A stretch of 64,000 nt of DNA from positions 1,178,001-1,242,000 of the forward strand of contig NC_049563.1 of NCBI RefSeq assembly GCF_013368755.1, written 5' to 3'. Shown piece after piece: positions 59,689-64,000 of the stretch (position 1 is its first letter; every line of letters starts with the position of its first letter). The position numbers were made by a program, and so were the translations under genes. Source of the DNA: Talaromyces rugulosus. Lineage: Eukaryota > Ascomycota > Eurotiomycetes > Eurotiales > Trichocomaceae. Below the pieces are notes generated by a model that saw only the letters and a program-made list of their open reading frames with translations, ran no database searches and was not told the DNA's origin.

Positions 59689-62600
59689 TCACATGTTGGC
59701 GAGTTCCTGGTCAATGTGGCGATCAACAAAGGTACGTCGTTCGCCGGCCAACTCGGTCTGGAGGCGCTGCTCAACAAGAGCCCTCACTGATGATGTATGT
59801 TAGCATTTATAAAATATATGGAGCAGAATCTCAATGCTTACCTTGCTTTTTAGTGATATTGTCGAGGTCGACCTCGCCAAGAACTTGACGAATAGCATCG
59901 ACGATCGTTGTATCGTCAGGCCCTTGACCAGGAACACTGCGGAAATCCATGATAGTGCTGACTGGGCGAGAACCGTAACCGCCAGCAAGTGGGCTTCGCT
60001 GCCGATTGGGCGCCCCAAGAAGGTTTTCAGAGCTCTGCATCATAGGCATGCTTAATCGACTTGCGTTCATGGCGTTATCTTGGTAGTTGCTGAGGTTGCC
60101 CATCGACATCTGACGTTGACCGTGTCCACCAACCTGGGGCGCATCGGTGTATCGAGAAAAGGTAGACATGCGAGAATTGCGGTTGTTGCCACCGAAAGGA
60201 GCCGGCGATTGTGGTGGCACGTATGGGCCACGGCCACCAGGGAAGCCAGTCAGGATTGTCGATGTTGGTTTCACCGAGGAATAAGTCGAATGCAAATCAT
60301 CCATCTCCATGGCGGCATCATCCATGTATGGGCCATAGTTCTTCTCTTCCATCATTTCGCCATGGCCGCGTCTTCCCGGCAAGTTGTTGACCAACGCATA
60401 ATCATCCCATCGCTGAAAAGGAATGCTCCTGGGATCAAAGACCTCGTCCCCGACAGCAACCACACGTCGGTCACCTTTTTCTCCAATGACAATACGTGTA
60501 GTACCCCAGCTAAAGTCATCCTGCTTCCAAAAAGAATAGAGCGGCAAGACAAAACTGTAGATAGGGAAGGCACACAAATAGATAATCATCCATCCAATAT
60601 GCTGCCATTGACGCTTGATGAGGAAAATGAGAGCCTGTAAACCATAAACACCTGCGAGGACACAAATGGAGATGAGCGGAAATTGGCCCGTATGACTGGC
60701 CACGAGATATATCAGGTATCCTAGGTAGACGCAGGTTGCAGGAAGGATAATTGTTCCTAGAAGATCGACCAGAACAACAAAACGCATGCTGAAGCAACAG
60801 AAACCACACAAGTCTTTCAACGCGGCCAATTCAACCAAGTTGTGGATGGTCGAGTTGATCCAACGCCGTCTTTGGGAGAGAAGCACACCCCAGGTCTCTG
60901 GGGCTGCAGTGCTGGCATAAGCGTCGGCAATGAATTTATAAGACATGGTCGGAAAATGTTTAGTCATTAGTGTTGTAAGGAATCGATCCTCTCCGAGAGC
61001 CAGCAGGTTTTTCTTGTGTAGAGTATCAATGTCACCGTCGGCGTACTCAGTGATGACTTTGTCTGAAATAATCAAAGGACGGCCCTTGTCGGCAGTTCGA
61101 AGACGATACATAGAGAAACTGTTTGGCAGATTTTTAGCAATAATATATGAATGAACTAGATTCAAAACTTACCACCCGGGTAAACAAGTGACGCTACCGA
61201 ACAGAGATTCAAAAGCTTTCGACAAGTGGTGAGAGATATAGTATTCATAGACCTGGATCATGGTCCACCAGCTGCGCTCTTCATTCTGCAAGCTCGTCTC
61301 TCCACAGATACCAGCAATCTTGGCATCATTGGCGCAAGCAGCCACCAGGCGATTCAAAGAGTCTTCCCTCACGCTAGTATCAGCGTCGACCATCAAGAGG
61401 TATTCGTATAATTCAGGATCAACGCCGATAACGTTGTTAATTTGATGAAAAATCTCCAGCTCCAACGGGGACATTGGTGCACGGTGGTGAACACGGTTAA
61501 GGAAACTGAGAACGAGGATTTGAGAATCGCGTTTTCCACGGTTCCCTGGTTTGGACTTGGCCTGCTCCGATTCCTTTCCAACCTTGACAATGACAACATA
61601 CGGGACAACATTGCCTTCGTATTCGTACAGTCCAGAATACACCTTGCCGTAATTCAATTGATCGCTACCCTCGCCAACAGATTTGAAGGGAAGAGCTGGA
61701 GGATCAATTTTAGGATCGACTCCAAGAATATCGAGCACAATTTTAGGTGTCGGCCTGTCGTTACCACTTCCAACAATCATTCCGTCGCAGACCACACAGA
61801 TGAGTTTTCTCTTGTTGTCGTACTGTAGAGCGGTGAGAGAGTCGAGACCTTTTCGCAATTGGTCTTCGCCTTCGGTGTAAGCAGGGACTTGGCAAATGAC
61901 GAACTTGTCTTGAGGAGCTGGACGACGTTTAGACCCAAGTTGCAGAGCAGCGAAGAACTTGACCAGAATGACAGCCGCAATGAGAACTGTGAATGAGAGT
62001 AGAATCCAATTATTGACCGTACATCTCGGAGAGTCCCTGAAATCAACTTTGCCAACGTAGAATACCCGTTGCATGCAAGTAAGGGCGTTTGTGAAATTCG
62101 CTGAATCCTGCCATTTACTAGTGATATCTGAACCTGCATGCTGCTTGAACAGAGTGGTGACCGCACTGGGGAGGAAGTCATATGTGTCTATGTCGTTCAT
62201 GCGATCCAGGGTGTAAAAATAGTTTGTCAAGTCGTACACTCCGTCGTTGATAATCGCCCAATATCTCGCGTCAGCATCCGCTTGTGACGAGACGTTACCG
62301 GTACTCCAGACCAGATCTCCTTTGTAGTATTGCTGGAGGAAGGGCAAGAACTTTTTCTCGTACCATGTGTTCTTATACAAAGCGGATTTCTGGTTTGTCT
62401 GCAAATAGGGCCCACTGTTGTGCACAGCTGACGATTCGATAGTGGCAGCAGTGTTGTTATTTTGCAAATAGATAGAATCATCAGTCACAAACATCGGGCA
62501 GGCTTCGGTCAAAGGAACGGGGAAGTATGCATCCAAAACTTGACCAGCAGACCATTGCATGTTCGAGGAGCTTGTTTTGATGGTCGAGTCACTGTGTTGA

Positions 62601-64000
62601 AGCTTCCAGAACTTGCTGATGTCGTATACCTTACCCGCCACACTCACGTAAAAGTCATTGTCACCTTGATGAGTGCTGAGGTCTTGCTGATTCCAGACTT
62701 TGTTTTTGTTGGGACAAAGTAGGTTACCGAATGCAATGATGTAGAAGGCGACAATGCCGTTGAACAAAAGGATGAGGAACACGAGCACGAACTTTTCCCG
62801 CCAGGCCATTCGCACATCTGGACGCTTCATTCGGCCAACATACCGTAGCACGAAGGATGGAATCCAGAAGGTCATGGCCATAACAAAACCGGCCCAAAGA
62901 CGTCGACCAAAGGTGATCTTTCTTTTCTCGATATGCTTTGCCTCGCCAAATTCAGCATCATTCCCGGCAAGGCGATTCAATTCAGCCTCATAATAAGCGT
63001 CGTCTGCTCTACGATCATCTCCTTTTGGACCCAGGCCATAGTCACCACCGACACCAAGAGAATGCAAGGTGTTTCCCGGTCCTATTGAGCGAGCCATACC
63101 GGGAGACATGGCGCTTTGTCTGTTGACATTTAAAAGATTTTCAGGACCGGCTATGAAGCTGCCAGAGTCGGCCAGAGGCAGAGGGGGAAAGAAACCAGAT
63201 GCGTTTGGATTTGGTGGTGTGGCGGAATAGCCGGTTTCAAAGGGGTTGGATGGCATGAATGGATTGCCATCCGGCTTCAGATCCAACATTGTCTCGGCCT
63301 CCCACCAAGCACCTTCGCGCATCCAAATTCTCTCATGGCCAACGACGACTTCGCCGTTGCTCCAGCCCCGCTCAAGAGTCCAGCTCTCGACGCCATCTTT
63401 CCCTTCCTTGCAGCCCAGACGTGAGTATCGGGTGACGAACTCGTCTACGTCAAAATCGGCTGTGAAGTCGAGTTGCTTATGGCGTCGATTGGCCCATTCC
63501 GGTAAACGCCAGTCGCGTAATTGACGGGAGACAGCGCCGGCCGACCAGGCCGAGGTTACAGTCGGCAACGACGCCATGTTCTCTGGGGCATCATCGGTAG
63601 GGTGCACAGCGAGGTGATACCAAACCCTACTACTCCCCAACAACGATGGGAGGTCAAAACGACCTCGCTTGCCTAGAGTGATACCTTCGCTGTCGACAGG
63701 AAACAGGATATCTCGAAGGAAGCCACCCATTTCCACCTCGATACCAACCTTTTCTAGGACGTTCTGTCTTTTGTCTAGAAAATAATCCCGCTCCCGGGCA
63801 GCTGCGCCTCCGGTAATGCCCAGATCGGCTTCCACCTCGACAACAGCGTTGTTCATCTCATTAAGGACCGATTGACCAGCACCGACAATTTCTAGTCCAT
63901 CTTCCTTCATCTCGGCATTGATACCAATGGTGTCGTCAAAGATACCCCGCAACGCAACACCTTTGCCAAGAGGCGGGCTTGGGATATCAATGATTGTCAT
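59689..64000 (-). CDS. class V-type chitin synthase, C-terminal 1400 residues (5' end outside window)
   Basis: Plasma-membrane chitin synthase of the myosin-motor-like division (CsmA/ChsV type; class VI CsmB is the alternative). Exons in window: 64000-61173, 61118-59842, 59786-59689. The frame is open to the window edge, so the N-terminal motor-like part lies beyond. Seen in order: a conserved region [20 protein letters not shown], a first membrane helix, a cytochrome b5-like segment ([20 protein letters not shown]), further helices, then the glycosyltransferase: [44 protein letters not shown] (Cys formed across the intron), [16 protein letters not shown] and the catalytic [14 protein letters not shown]. 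Terminal helices and a DEK_C-like end ([20 protein letters not shown], then the last exon) close the protein. It makes cell-wall chitin at growing tips and septa. Confidence 0.93.

Overview
The window comes from a filamentous ascomycete, most likely of the order Eurotiales (Aspergillus, Penicillium or Talaromyces type). The reasons are many short introns of about 45-110 bases with GTRNGT donors and CTAAC/CTGAC-like branch sites, and several families typical of these moulds: a class V-type chitin synthase fused to a myosin-like region, an AreB-type GATA factor, a FunK1 kinase and TMS1. Gene-dense, GC-balanced blocks alternate with AT-rich gene-poor islands that look like decayed repeats. All gene models here were spliced by eye, so intron edges are inferences from GT..AG signals and family conservation.

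Layout. 0.2-9 kb: a C2H2/fungal_trans regulator, an SDR-family protein that lacks its catalytic Tyr, the PP2A catalytic subunit and a PI31-type proteasome regulator. 9.4-14.1 kb: a 1500-residue GYF-domain protein. 14.1-15.7 kb: an AT-rich island. 15.7-25 kb: a PF11951-type transcription factor, a four-helix MARVEL protein, and a divergent pair made of a GMC oxidoreductase and a catalase, both ending in a PTS1-type peroxisomal signal and sharing a promoter with CCCCT boxes. 25-33 kb: an AT-rich stretch, then housekeeping genes: an RNF126-like E3 ligase, FIS1, SPC24, a small membrane protein, RRG7 and MED21. 33.7-43.9 kb: a RAD5/HLTF-like SNF2-RING ATPase, type II PI4-kinase LSB6, and areB with a long complex leader. 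43.9-50.4 kb: an accessory, AT-rich region with a FunK1 kinase broken by a frameshift at a run of 12 G and a decayed bZIP-like remnant. 50.4-64 kb: an MCH1-like transporter, TMS1, PMS1, a BLOC1S1-like protein and the C-terminal 1400 residues of a chitin synthase that runs off the window.

Most genes are unlinked housekeeping genes. The clear functional pairings are the oxidase/catalase pair (producing and removing H2O2 in the same organelle) and the compact divergent pairs FIS1/SPC24 and RRG7/MED21. No rRNA, tRNA, CRISPR or intact transposon was recognised. I did not find a wholly new system. The best candidates for a second look are the peroxisomal oxidase-catalase module, the SDR pseudoenzyme and the FunK1 frameshift.
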